From Gammaproteobacteria bacterium (GTDB taxonomy: Bacteria; Pseudomonadota; Gammaproteobacteria; DSM-16500): DNA of 64,000 nucleotides. A program made the position numbers and the translations under genes. The notes under the pieces were generated by a model, which made no database searches, was not told where the DNA came from, and saw nothing but the letters and a program-made list of their open reading frames with translations. How positions within the stretch are numbered: position 1 is the first letter of the stretch; each line of letters begins with the position of its first letter. This document shows, one piece after another, positions 1 through 8,965 of this stretch. The DNA lies in contig JAJPJI010000037.1 in the NCBI GenBank assembly GCA_021324305.1, forward strand, positions 62,001-126,000. Direction: 5' to 3'.

Positions 1-1776
1 TCATGTGAATCTCTCAGTTACATTCTGGCTTCCCCTTTCCTGGGCGGAGCCGAATCAGAGCGTATCAAGCGAGCTAGCTTTGACAGCCAGTTAAGACAGA
101 ACAACCTGACCAATATCAATCTCTCAGCAATTCTCAATGAAAATACCGCTCACCAGTCATTATCGCTCGCCAAAAGCTGTCCTGATTTATACAAACGACT
201 GTCCAAACTCTCGGCTCTGCTGAAGGACACAGCCATTGCCCACTCCTGCGCGGAATGGGCAGCGCTGTTCACGAAATGGCTGACTATTCTCGGATGGCCA
301 GGCGAGAGAAGCTTAAGCAGCGATGAATATCAGACCGTGGAACGCTGGCTCGCTCTGCTTGATGAATACATGACACTCGATCAGGTCACGCCGCCTGTGA
401 GCTTGCAACAAGCCCTGCACATTTTGCAGAAAATGGCGAGCAAAACGGTTTTTCAAACGAAAACGCCTGATGCCCCCATTCAGGTGCTCGGCGTACTGGA
501 AGCTGCAGCCATCCTTTTCGATTATTTATGGATAGCCGGAATGGACGACGTATCATGGCCGCCACAGCCCCGTCCCAATCCATTTATTCCAAAACGGCTT
601 CAGCGTGAATTGCATATGCCTCACGCCACCGCGGAACGTGAATTAATCTTTTGCAGCACGATTATCGATCAATTCAGGCATAGCGCCAGCCATGTCATAT
701 TCAGTCATGCAGAAAAAAACGAGGAGCTGGAATTACAGGCAAGTCCACTCATTCGTCATCTGCCTGAAATCAGAAAAGAAGATCTTGAACTGGCGCCATT
801 TCAAACGCCGGCCAGCAAAATTTTCGCTTCCAGGCTCATTGACACCATTATTGATGAAACTGCTCCCGAAGTAGTTTCCTTTGATAAAATCCGCGGCGGC
901 GTCAGCGTCATCAAGACTCAGGCACTTTGTCCCTTCAGGGCATTTTCCGAATGGCGGCTGCATGCTCACGAACTGGAAAGTCCATTGCCAGGACTGCGTG
1001 CAAAGGACCGCGGAACTGTCATACACAAGGCCCTGGAAATATTCTGGAGTAAAATTCGGGGACATTCCGCGCTGGTAGCACTGGACGAAGATGAATTATT
1101 CAACACGATACATACCTGTATAGACGAAGCAATCACATCCTTGCCAGCCTCACACCGCGAGTTTAAACAATATATTTCGCTTGAAAAACAGCGTCTGCAA
1201 AAATTAATGCAGGAATGGCTTAACCTGGAAAAAGAGCGTATGCCGTTCATCGTCGATACGCATGAGAAAGCGGTTAACCTGACTATAGGAAAACTGCCGT
1301 TGACGATACGCATAGACCGTATCGATGAATTATCCGATGGAAAGAAACTCATTATTGATTACAAGACTGGCAAGAACAACGAAACCAACAGCTGGTTCAG
1401 CGAGCGCCCGGAAGAGCCGCAATTACCTGTCTATGCCTTGCTCGATCCTGCTAACACCATTGGTATCACTTTTGCACAAATCAGTCCTGGCGAATCCTGT
1501 TTCAAAGGTGTCAGCCGTTATGCGCTGGACATTAAAGGAATCAAAATCATTTCTGAAATAAAGAAAACAACGGCATTATCATGGGATGAACAGATCAAGC
1601 AATGGAATTCCGTATTAACCAGATTGAGCGATGATTTTTACCATGGCTCGGCCAGCGTTGACCCCAAGGACCCGCCTCAGACCTGTACATGGTGCGCACT
1701 TCAACCTCTTTGCAGAATTAATGAAGAACAGCCTGATAACGAATCACTACCACTTCGCCGTGAGAATTCACCATGA
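1..1776 (+). CDS. AddB-like PD-(D/E)XK nuclease of a two-gene helicase-nuclease (5' end outside window)
   Basis: The frame is open from base 1 with no stop, so the true start lies upstream. Seen: an early SPFLGGAESE segment, typical of the inactivated helicase part of this family. A RecB-type nuclease domain follows, with GTVIHKALE (His motif, about 1015-1041), IIDYKTG (about 1351-1371, catalytic Asp and Lys) and PQLPVYALL (about 1420-1446). Cysteines in LCPF (about 925) and in CTWCALQPLC near the end resemble the split Fe-S cluster of AddB and RecB-type nucleases. Family knowledge: such proteins pair with a UvrD/AddA helicase to process double-strand DNA ends. The stop overlaps the start of the next gene (ATGA), so the two are translationally coupled. 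It is most like the 'probable DNA repair protein' group of proteobacteria rather than Bacillus AddB itself; the exact subfamily is inferred. Confidence 0.85.
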   Translation, partial: SCESLSYILASPFLGGAESERIKRASFDSQLRQNNLTNINLSAILNENTAHQSLSLAKSCPDLYKRLSKLSALLKDTAIAHSCAEWAALFTKWLTILGWPGERSLSSDEYQTVERWLALLDEYMTLDQVTPPVSLQQALHILQKMASKTVFQTKTPDAPIQVLGVLEAAAILFDYLWIAGMDDVSWPPQPRPNPFIPKRLQRELHMPHATAERELIFCSTIIDQFRHSASHVIFSHAEKNEELELQASPLIRHLPEIRKEDLELAPFQTPASKIFASRLIDTIIDETAPEVVSFDKIRGGVSVIKTQALCPFRAFSEWRLHAHELESPLPGLRAKDRGTVIHKALEIFWSKIRGHSALVALDEDELFNTIHTCIDEAITSLPASHREFKQYISLEKQRLQKLMQEWLNLEKERMPFIVDTHEKAVNLTIGKLPLTIRIDRIDELSDGKKLIIDYKTGKNNETNSWFSERPEEPQLPVYALLDPANTIGITFAQISPGESCFKGVSRYALDIKGIKIISEIKKTTALSWDEQIKQWNSVLTRLSDDFYHGSASVDPKDPPQTCTWCALQPLCRINEEQPDNESLPLRRENSP

Positions 1777-4700
1777 CTTCTGTACTAGCCGAACAAGACA
1801 AGACCCATCGCAGTCTCGCGCTGGATGCCGGTAAATCCTTTATTGTACAGGCGCCTGCTGGATCGGGAAAAACTGAATTGCTGATTCAGCGTTATCTAAC
1901 TCTATTGAATCATGTAAAAACACCCGAAGAAATACTCGCCATCACGTTTACAAAAAAAGCTGCAAACGAAATGCGCTATCGTGTCATCAAGGCATTGAAA
2001 CAGGCAGCCAATGAACCTGAACCGCAATCAGCGCACTTAAGGCAAACCTGGCAGCTTGCAAAGAATGTATTACAACGCGACCGCCAGCATCAATGGAATT
2101 TGATGAGCAATCCCAATCAACTGCGTGTTCAGACAATTGATTCTCTCTGTTCCTATCTGACACGCCAATTGCCGTTGTTGTCACACTTTGGTTCACAACC
2201 TGACATAGCAGATAACGCCGCTGTTCTGTATCGCGAAGCCGTGCGTGAAGTACTGATGCATGTAGAAGAAAATTATGCCTGGTCCCAGGCCGTTTCGAAA
2301 TTGTTACTGCATCTTGATAATGACCTGAACAAATTACATGACCTGTTAGTCAGCCTGCTGGCGAAACGCGATCAATGGCTGGCCTATGTCCAGCTTGACA
2401 CGAATGATCCGGAATTACGGCGTCAACTGGAGCTTCAGCTTGGTTATGTGATTACTGACACATTGAAGACCGTCAGTAATATTTTCCCCAAGGAACATCT
2501 CTCGGAACTAACAGCCATCAGCAGGTTTGCAGCTGATAACCTTAAACTCGCAGGCATTGAGTCCGAGATACTAGCCTGCCTTGACCTGACCGGACTGCCT
2601 GACAGTCAGCCAGGTCATAAATGCGCATGGATTGGTTTGGCAAAATTATTGCTGACAAAAAGTTTTTCCTGGCGCAAACGCGTCGACGAAGAGATCGGCT
2701 TTCCCGCGCTCAAGTCGTTAAAAAATCCTGCCGAACTGAATTTGCACAATGAATATCGGCAACGGCTTCTCATGTTAATCGGAAAATTGTCTGAACGCGA
2801 TGACCTTAAGCAGACTCTCATGGATCTATTCTATCTGCCCGAACCACATTACAGCGATGAACAGTGGGATATTTTGCAATCGCTATTGCATGTGCTCAAG
2901 ATTGTGTCTGCACAGCTGCGTGTGACATTTCAGCAATATGGGCAAATTGACTTTATAGAAAATACTCAGGCAGCATTGATTGCTCTTGGTGATGACGATC
3001 ACCCTACCGATCTCGCTTTGGCCCTGGATTATCAGATCAAACATATTTTGGTGGATGAATTTCAGGATACGTCATATACACAGTATCAGCTAGTTGAGAA
3101 ACTGACTGCCGGCTGGGAGACAAATGATGGCCGCACCTTGTTTGTCGTCGGCGATCCCATGCAGTCTATCTACCGCTTTCGTGAAGCCGAGGTTGGCTTG
3201 TTCATTCGCATGCGGAGCAAGGGCCTGGGTAACATTCGTCTGATTCCGCTGACACTTTCCGTCAATTTCCGCTCCACGACACACATTGTTGAATGGAATA
3301 ATGAGCATTTCCAGCATATCTTTCCTTCGTTCAGTGACATGGCTACAGGCGCAGTCTCCTACAGCCCCAGCGTATCCAATCAGACATCTACTGAGATCAC
3401 AGCAAACACATCCGTCAGCATTCGGGGATTTGTCGATGCAGACAATGACTCGCAAGCTTGCGATATTGTCAAATGCGTTGAAGAGACTAAAAAGCAGTAT
3501 CCCAATGACAGCATTGCAATACTGGTCAGGTCAAGATCGCATTTGACAACAATCATACCCGCGCTTAAAAAAGCCAAGATAGCCTATCAGGCAGTCGATA
3601 TTGATCCTCTGGCTTCGCGACAGCATATTCAAGATTTGTTATCTCTTACATGCGCCATGCTGCATCCGGCAGACAGGATATCCTGGCTTGCAGTTTTACG
3701 CGCGCCATGGTGCGGCTTATCACTTGCTGATTTGCTTGTTATCGCCGGAAACGATCCATACGCCGCCATTTGTGAACAGCTTGAACGCATGGATATACTG
3801 CAGAGCTTGAGCGAAGATGGACGTCAACGAATCACGCGAATTTACTCGGTCCTGAAATCCAAAATTTCCGAACGTGAACGCCAAGATTTACGTCTCTGGA
3901 TAGAAGGCACCTGGCTGCTTTTGGGCGGTCCTGCCTATCTAAATGATTATGCCGATCAAGACGATGCTCGTGCCTTTTTTAAGTTATTGGAAGAATTCAA
4001 TGCAAAAAACCAGCTGCTCAATCTGGACAAATTAAAGGAAAAAATCAATCTGCTGTTCGCGGCCACACAGCACAATGATGCATCCTTGCAAATCATGACC
4101 ATACATGCTGCAAAAGGACTCGAATTTGATACCGTCATTCTGCCGCAGCTAGAACGTAAAAATCCCAACGATGATAAATCCCTCATGCTATGGATGGAAC
4201 GCCCTTTATCCAATGATCAGGTCGCCTTGTTACTAGCGCCTATCCACGCAACCGGAAATGAAAAGGACGCCATCTATGAATATATAAATCGCCAGCAGCG
4301 GATCAAGGCGGACTATGAAACTGACCGACTTTTCTATGTTGCGGCAACACGCGCGAAAAAACGCCTGCATTTATTTTTTGACCTTGCCAGTAACCAGGAT
4401 AAGGATTTCAAAATTGAATCCGGCAGCTTCCTGCAAAAAATATGGCCGAGGCTGGAAAAACACAAAGACAGCATATTGTCTCGCAAACATACTCATGGCG
4501 ATACCGAAGAACCAGCAAAACAAATCCATCGTCGAATCATGCGGCTTAATATCAACTGGCAAAATCCGGTGAATGATTACCAGCGAACGAAAATCGTCTC
4601 CCACCTGAAGCAAGGCGGATTTCAGTTAACAGATTCCACGGCCAAACTGGTTGGAACCGTCACGCATCGAATCCTGCAGCTACTTGCACAACAGGGAGTA

Positions 4701-5162
4701 ACCTGGTGGGAGAATGAATCTGCCAATTGCCATAAACGTTATATCGAGCATCAGTTCCGGCGATTAGGCATGCTGGAAACAAACATGAAACCCGCCATTC
4801 AATCCGTTCTGAACGCCATCAACAATACATTAAATGACTCCCGCGGCAGATGGATATTGCATCCTCATCCGAATGCATTATCCGAATTCCCCATCACTGC
4901 GATTATCGATGGCAGGCCAGAAAAAATGATTATTGACAGGTCTTTCGTGGATAATACAGGTATCCGCTGGATCATCGATTATAAAACGTCCACCTTGACC
5001 CATCATGATGTGGGCGCATTTCTGTCTGAAGAACAGGAGAAATATCAGGAACAAATGTTGAAATACGCCCGTGCTTTCAGGTTAGTCGATGATATCCCGA
5101 TACATCTGGGTTTATATTTTCCTGCCATTCCGGCATGGAACGAATTCAATGAGAAATATTGA
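1773..5162 (+). CDS. AddA-like UvrD/RecB-family ATP-dependent helicase-nuclease
   Basis: A 1129-residue superfamily 1 helicase. Seen: Walker A APAGSGKT (27-34), Q-motif region before it, motif II VDEFQD (about 427-432), VGDPMQSIYRF (about 458-468), motif VI region YVAATRAKKRL (about 853), and a C-terminal RecB-type nuclease motif IIDYKTS (near 1068) followed by a QEQMLKYA helix. It overlaps the upstream nuclease gene by four bases. Family knowledge: the pair resects double-strand breaks and loads RecA, functionally equivalent to RecBCD or AddAB. The role is secure at this level. Whether recognition uses a Chi-like site cannot be judged from the sequence. A 31-base gap and a good Shine-Dalgarno separate it from the next gene. 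Confidence 0.92.
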   Translation: MTSVLAEQDKTHRSLALDAGKSFIVQAPAGSGKTELLIQRYLTLLNHVKTPEEILAITFTKKAANEMRYRVIKALKQAANEPEPQSAHLRQTWQLAKNVLQRDRQHQWNLMSNPNQLRVQTIDSLCSYLTRQLPLLSHFGSQPDIADNAAVLYREAVREVLMHVEENYAWSQAVSKLLLHLDNDLNKLHDLLVSLLAKRDQWLAYVQLDTNDPELRRQLELQLGYVITDTLKTVSNIFPKEHLSELTAISRFAADNLKLAGIESEILACLDLTGLPDSQPGHKCAWIGLAKLLLTKSFSWRKRVDEEIGFPALKSLKNPAELNLHNEYRQRLLMLIGKLSERDDLKQTLMDLFYLPEPHYSDEQWDILQSLLHVLKIVSAQLRVTFQQYGQIDFIENTQAALIALGDDDHPTDLALALDYQIKHILVDEFQDTSYTQYQLVEKLTAGWETNDGRTLFVVGDPMQSIYRFREAEVGLFIRMRSKGLGNIRLIPLTLSVNFRSTTHIVEWNNEHFQHIFPSFSDMATGAVSYSPSVSNQTSTEITANTSVSIRGFVDADNDSQACDIVKCVEETKKQYPNDSIAILVRSRSHLTTIIPALKKAKIAYQAVDIDPLASRQHIQDLLSLTCAMLHPADRISWLAVLRAPWCGLSLADLLVIAGNDPYAAICEQLERMDILQSLSEDGRQRITRIYSVLKSKISERERQDLRLWIEGTWLLLGGPAYLNDYADQDDARAFFKLLEEFNAKNQLLNLDKLKEKINLLFAATQHNDASLQIMTIHAAKGLEFDTVILPQLERKNPNDDKSLMLWMERPLSNDQVALLLAPIHATGNEKDAIYEYINRQQRIKADYETDRLFYVAATRAKKRLHLFFDLASNQDKDFKIESGSFLQKIWPRLEKHKDSILSRKHTHGDTEEPAKQIHRRIMRLNINWQNPVNDYQRTKIVSHLKQGGFQLTDSTAKLVGTVTHRILQLLAQQGVTWWENESANCHKRYIEHQFRRLGMLETNMKPAIQSVLNAINNTLNDSRGRWILHPHPNALSEFPITAIIDGRPEKMIIDRSFVDNTGIRWIIDYKTSTLTHHDVGAFLSEEQEKYQEQMLKYARAFRLVDDIPIHLGLYFPAIPAWNEFNEKY

Positions 5163-5193
5163 TCCTTAACCAAATCAGTCATAGGGAGCATAC

Positions 5194-6405
5194 ATGCAAT
5201 TATTCAGCGCTGATTCCATGTTTGATGGGTTCGCTCAGCGAGCCATATTCAGGACCTATTATGGAGGCGCAGATTTTGGCGAGTGTCTATCTACCATGCA
5301 GCGTATAAATAATGGAACCTCATCCGACTGGTATACTGAATGGATGAATACAGGCGACCGGGTAGCCGATATTGGCGCCGCATGCCTTAAAAAAAATCAT
5401 GTTGCAAGCGCGCGTGAAGCGTACTTTCGTGCAACAACCTATTATCACGCCGCATATTTTCCTCTCTTTGGCAATCCGGTAGATTCCAGGCTGATAACCG
5501 CATTTGCGAATGAAACAGAATGCTTTCAGCAAGCAGCTGCACTTTGCATGCCTGAAATCGAAGTGATTGAAATACCATTTGAACAATCAAGTCTGCCAGC
5601 CTATTTCATCAAGGTTGATGATTCCGGTAAACCAAGACCGACTATGGTGCACACGAATGGTTACGACTCCAACATACAAGAAATGTATTTCAACCACGCA
5701 CTGGCAGCTACCAGGCGGGGGTATAACTGCCTTTTATTTGACGGACCCGGACAAGGAAGAAATCTTGTACGCGACAATATCGTGATGCGTCCCGATTGGG
5801 AAAACGTGGTCAGCCAAGTCATAGACTATGCCTTGTCACGTCCGGATGTCGATCCAAGAAAAATAGTACTCGCAGGCTGGAGTTTTGGAGGATTTCTTGC
5901 ACCTCGTGCTGCAGCATTTGAGCACAGGATAGCAGCATTAATCGCAGATCCAGGGCAATGGGACATGCGGGATACATTCCTTGCTCCATTGCCTCTTTCA
6001 TCAGAAGATAAAGCGAATTTTCCAAACATTGATCCAGACAAGCTAAAGCCCATCGAGGATGCAATTCGGAACAAGGGTGAAAAAGATTTGATGTATTGGA
6101 AAATAATACAACGCGGATACTGGGTGCACGGAGTCAATAACTTCTATGACTATTTGAAAGAAATGCTCAAATATAATATTTCTTCTGTAGCCGATCGTAT
6201 TGCCTGTCCAACACTATTAACCAGCGCGGAAGGTGATCCCCTGTCGAATAATGTACCTTTCCTGTATGAATCATTGAAGATGCCAAACAAGAAATTAATT
6301 TCATTTTCCTTAGCCGAAGGTGGCGGCGGACATTGCGAAGCCATGGCCAGAAGTCTATATCATCAACGTGTCTTTGATTGGCTGGATGAAACGTTATCGA
6401 AATAA
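5194..6405 (+). CDS. Alpha/beta hydrolase with N-terminal cap region
   Basis: A 403-residue protein with no signal peptide, so probably cytoplasmic. Seen: nucleophile elbow GWSFGG with Ser230, an oxyanion-type DGPGQGRN loop (183-190), a likely acid in the SAEGDP segment, and the catalytic His380 in GGGGHCEAM. About 140 residues precede the hydrolase core and form a mostly helical cap, as in dipeptidyl-aminopeptidase/acylaminoacyl-peptidase-like and FrsA-like hydrolases. The substrate is unknown. AGGGAG lies well placed before the ATG. It follows addA by 31 bases and could be cotranscribed, but the function does not obviously relate to DNA repair. Confidence 0.8.
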   Translation: MQLFSADSMFDGFAQRAIFRTYYGGADFGECLSTMQRINNGTSSDWYTEWMNTGDRVADIGAACLKKNHVASAREAYFRATTYYHAAYFPLFGNPVDSRLITAFANETECFQQAAALCMPEIEVIEIPFEQSSLPAYFIKVDDSGKPRPTMVHTNGYDSNIQEMYFNHALAATRRGYNCLLFDGPGQGRNLVRDNIVMRPDWENVVSQVIDYALSRPDVDPRKIVLAGWSFGGFLAPRAAAFEHRIAALIADPGQWDMRDTFLAPLPLSSEDKANFPNIDPDKLKPIEDAIRNKGEKDLMYWKIIQRGYWVHGVNNFYDYLKEMLKYNISSVADRIACPTLLTSAEGDPLSNNVPFLYESLKMPNKKLISFSLAEGGGGHCEAMARSLYHQRVFDWLDETLSK

Positions 6406-6517
6406 TCATACATTTTCAATATTAAATACAAAGACTTATACCACATCCAATATCCAGCATCTTCTGGCTTAATCGTCTATACTTAAAATGATTCAGGCAT
6501 AGACAAGAGAGAATGGC

Positions 6518-7207
6518 ATGAGCACTGCAAGACCATATGTTGACAGTATTATCCAAACATCCAAATCCAAAGGTAAGCCGCTAAGCAAAGCAATTGACAC
6601 ACAAAGACCATTTGATGGCGTTGATTACACAGTTGGCGAAATCAAGACCAAACGCGAGGCACAAATACAAGAAATATCAGCTGCATTAAGCGAGTTTACA
6701 ATACCGCCAAAAAATGAAGATGAACGTAAGGCCATGATTACCGGACTTTCGGCAATTTACCAAAAAATCGGTAATGAAATACGCGATGAACTACGAGCCA
6801 AATTACAAGAGGATGGCGAAGTCGTTGACGAGAAAAAATTATTGGAAGCTGCGCGAAATTATTTATTCAATCTCGGCCAGGCTTTAAAGCTAAAGAATGG
6901 CTACGATAAAAATACAGAGATTTTCCTCAATGACTTAACAACATATTATCACGAAAATGATCCTGTTACTGCTTTTGATGATCTTTATAAATCCAGATTA
7001 TTAAAGGCAAAAACAAATATCAATCAACTGATACCTTACATGGACATGGTGAACAAGGATTATTTTCAAAAAATCCTGCATGAAAACCAAGAGATCAACA
7101 ACAACTTTTTTGAATTTCTATCTACTTTCGACCTGGATAGCCAAATTCAGGATAAAACTGATTATAAAATCAACGCTGAAGCACAGCTTCGCATCGTGAC
7201 AGACTGA
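6518..7207 (+). CDS. Hypothetical charged helical protein, probably the N-terminal part of a broken gene
   Basis: I do not recognise this 229-residue frame. It is rich in Lys, Asp, Glu and Asn, has no signal peptide or membrane segment, and is more AT-rich than its neighbours. A -10-like TATACT sits at 6478-6483, and AGAGAG precedes the ATG. The reading stops at 7205, but a second frame one base back continues immediately with the same composition and no start codon of its own. The natural product is therefore probably longer, with a coiled-coil centre. Composition and AT bias resemble secreted effector-like genes of Legionellales, but no effector motif is certain, so that is only speculation. 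Confidence 0.55.
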   Translation: MSTARPYVDSIIQTSKSKGKPLSKAIDTQRPFDGVDYTVGEIKTKREAQIQEISAALSEFTIPPKNEDERKAMITGLSAIYQKIGNEIRDELRAKLQEDGEVVDEKKLLEAARNYLFNLGQALKLKNGYDKNTEIFLNDLTTYYHENDPVTAFDDLYKSRLLKAKTNINQLIPYMDMVNKDYFQKILHENQEINNNFFEFLSTFDLDSQIQDKTDYKINAEAQLRIVTD

Positions 7208-7782
7208 CGACTAGTGGCGATTCAATTCGCAAAGTAGAAAATGATATCGATAAAAACATCAAGCTTGTCGAAAAGCAAATCAAGAATTTTGATAAAAGTA
7301 TAAAAACACTGGAAGATCAACAGCAGTCCGTACATGATAAAATTCTGGCACTGAAAGAAGAAATTGACACATTAAAAATTCAAATACGGAATGGATATAC
7401 TGCACATTCAGGGACTGTATCAGAGAAAGAAAATGAATTATCACGTTTAGAATCAGAATCTTCAAAAATTGTTAAAGCATTATCAGACGTAAGAACCAGC
7501 CAAGCTCTAGCAGAACAAAAACTAACCGAATTGAAAGCGGATAAGCAAGCCATTGTACTGATCAGAAAGGAAATCAAATCCGGAATCAAGATAGATTATA
7601 GCAAGAAATTAAATGCAGCCACTCTTGCGTTGCAAGATGCTAATGACAAGCTTGAAATACTAAGACGCGTACCTGCATTTAAATCATTGGTACAAGGCAG
7701 CAACCCCACTAAAACTATTCCGGAAAAACCACAACCAATCGTTCGCGATGACAGCGCGAAAACTACGCCGATAAGAGCGTGA
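7208..7782 (+). pseudogene. Start-less coiled-coil continuation of the preceding frame
   Basis: The frame is open from the stop at 7177-7179 to the TGA at 7780-7782. It contains no ATG, GTG or TTG until a TTG at 7531, yet it reads as coherent protein throughout. Residues encoded from about 7216 to 7530 form heptad-rich helices such as KVENDIDKNIKLVEKQIKNF and DKILALKEEIDTL. This is best explained as the middle and C-terminal part of the 6518 gene, displaced by a net one-base loss near 7200. No slippery heptamer is visible there, so programmed frameshifting is unlikely. A sequencing or assembly error is possible. The last third could alternatively be made as an 83-residue product from TTG 7531, which I consider less likely. 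Confidence 0.55.
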
Positions 7783-8018
7783 AATCAACCGCAACAAAAG
7801 AAGGAAAGCTGGATAAGGTTAAAAACTTCTTTTCGCGCGCGTTTTCTGACTCAACCAAGCATGATAATGATGCAAAACACAATACAAATGCGCGCTCATT
7901 TCGTATTCAGAATCCCAAACGATTCAAGCTAAGCATTCCCTCATTCCGCATGGGATCCAAAAAGGAAAATCCAGAACCCGATAGCAATCTCAATCAAAAC
8001 ATCGGCAAAAAAAAATAG
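7779..8018 (+). CDS. Small lysine-rich hypothetical protein, possibly a third fragment of the same gene
   Basis: A 79-residue basic frame starting at GTG, overlapping the preceding stop as GTGA. It encodes an amphipathic-looking KVKNFFSRAFSD segment and a repeated KRFKLSIPSF/PSFRMGSKK pattern, and ends in a Lys tail. The frame again lies one base back from the preceding one. It can be read as a coupled small gene or as the C-terminus of the broken 6518 gene after a second frameshift. No family is recognised. Confidence 0.4.
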   Translation: MKSTATKEGKLDKVKNFFSRAFSDSTKHDNDAKHNTNARSFRIQNPKRFKLSIPSFRMGSKKENPEPDSNLNQNIGKKK

Positions 8019-8134
8019 GAAAAGGAAGTGAGTCAATGACGAGTCAGTTTCATTTCCGGTCTAATAATAGAGTGCCGTGAGCATCTTCAGGTGGCGCGGC
8101 TATTCACGCATCCGTCATTACGATCAGCCGCACT

Positions 8135-8962
8135 TTAATCATCCACAAAGATATCCTTCACAACCGGAATAAATCTGTGCATGGCATATTTTTTAAAATC
8201 CGTCACGCCCTTGGATCGCAATAAATATTCATCAATAAAAAAGTTCCCGGTTACAGATTTACTGTCACTGGTCAAAATTTCATGTGCGGCATCAGCCATG
8301 ATGATTGGTTTGCGGCTGGCGTGATACAAAAGCCTGGAAATATTGACTGAAATTGCCGCGGTCGCTATCAATGTTTTTGGCCATAATGAATTGACCGCAA
8401 TTCCATCATTTTTAAATTCTGCCGCCATTCCCAGGGTACACATGCTCATTCCATATTTCGATATGGTGTACGCGACATGTTTTTTAAACCATTTTGGCTT
8501 CAGACTTAACGGAGGTGAAAGATTCAGAATATGCGGGTTCGCTGATTTTCTTAAATATGGAATACAGTATTTTGAGCACATAAAGGTTGCGCGCACATTA
8601 ACAGAAAAAATCAGATCAAACCGTTTCATTGGCAATTCGAGCGTGGAACCAAGATTAATCGCACTGGCATTATTGATCAGAATGTCGATGCCTCCAAATG
8701 TTTCAGCTGTTTTGGCAACCGCTTCAGACACTACATTCTCATCCCTGACATCGACGATCAGCGGCAAGGCTTTACCACCCGCTTTTTCCACTTCTTCCGC
8801 GACACTATAAATCGTTCCTTCGAGCTTTGGGTGCGGCTCAGCGGATTTGGCTGCAATCGCAATTTTTGCACCATCTCTGGCACATCGCAACGCAATCTCT
8901 CTTCCTATGCCGCGACTCGCACCGGTAATAAAAATCACCTTATCTTTTAAACTGTTCGTCAT
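8135..8962 (-). CDS. HSDL2-like short-chain dehydrogenase/reductase
   Basis: A 275-residue NAD(P)-dependent oxidoreductase. Seen: TGASRGIG nucleotide loop (13-20), DVRD acid-containing strand (71-74), NNAS (97-100), and the catalytic set Ser149, Tyr165 and Lys169. Stretches such as AAKSAEPHPKLEGTIY and HVAYTISKYGMSM closely match the hydroxysteroid dehydrogenase-like protein 2 (HSDL2) group as I remember it. The human protein carries an additional SCP2 lipid-binding domain, which is absent here. It starts three bases after the enoyl-CoA hydratase-family gene on the same strand, which points to acyl-CoA or lipid metabolism. The substrate is not known. Confidence 0.88.
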   Translation of the reverse strand: MTNSLKDKVIFITGASRGIGREIALRCARDGAKIAIAAKSAEPHPKLEGTIYSVAEEVEKAGGKALPLIVDVRDENVVSEAVAKTAETFGGIDILINNASAINLGSTLELPMKRFDLIFSVNVRATFMCSKYCIPYLRKSANPHILNLSPPLSLKPKWFKKHVAYTISKYGMSMCTLGMAAEFKNDGIAVNSLWPKTLIATAAISVNISRLLYHASRKPIIMADAAHEILTSDSKSVTGNFFIDEYLLRSKGVTDFKKYAMHRFIPVVKDIFVDD

Positions 8963-8965
8963 TGA

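Noticed and set aside
6468-6487. Two CTTAA-type half-sites upstream of the 6518 gene, recalling a PmrA box
   Set aside because: The repeats are 14 bases apart (start to start) rather than about one helical turn, and the second is imperfect. It does not match the known tandem cTTAATatT pattern.
7190-7215. Possible programmed -1 frameshift joining the 6518 frame to the next one
   Set aside because: No slippery heptamer (X XXY YYZ) and no obvious downstream pseudoknot are visible. Mutation or sequence error is simpler.
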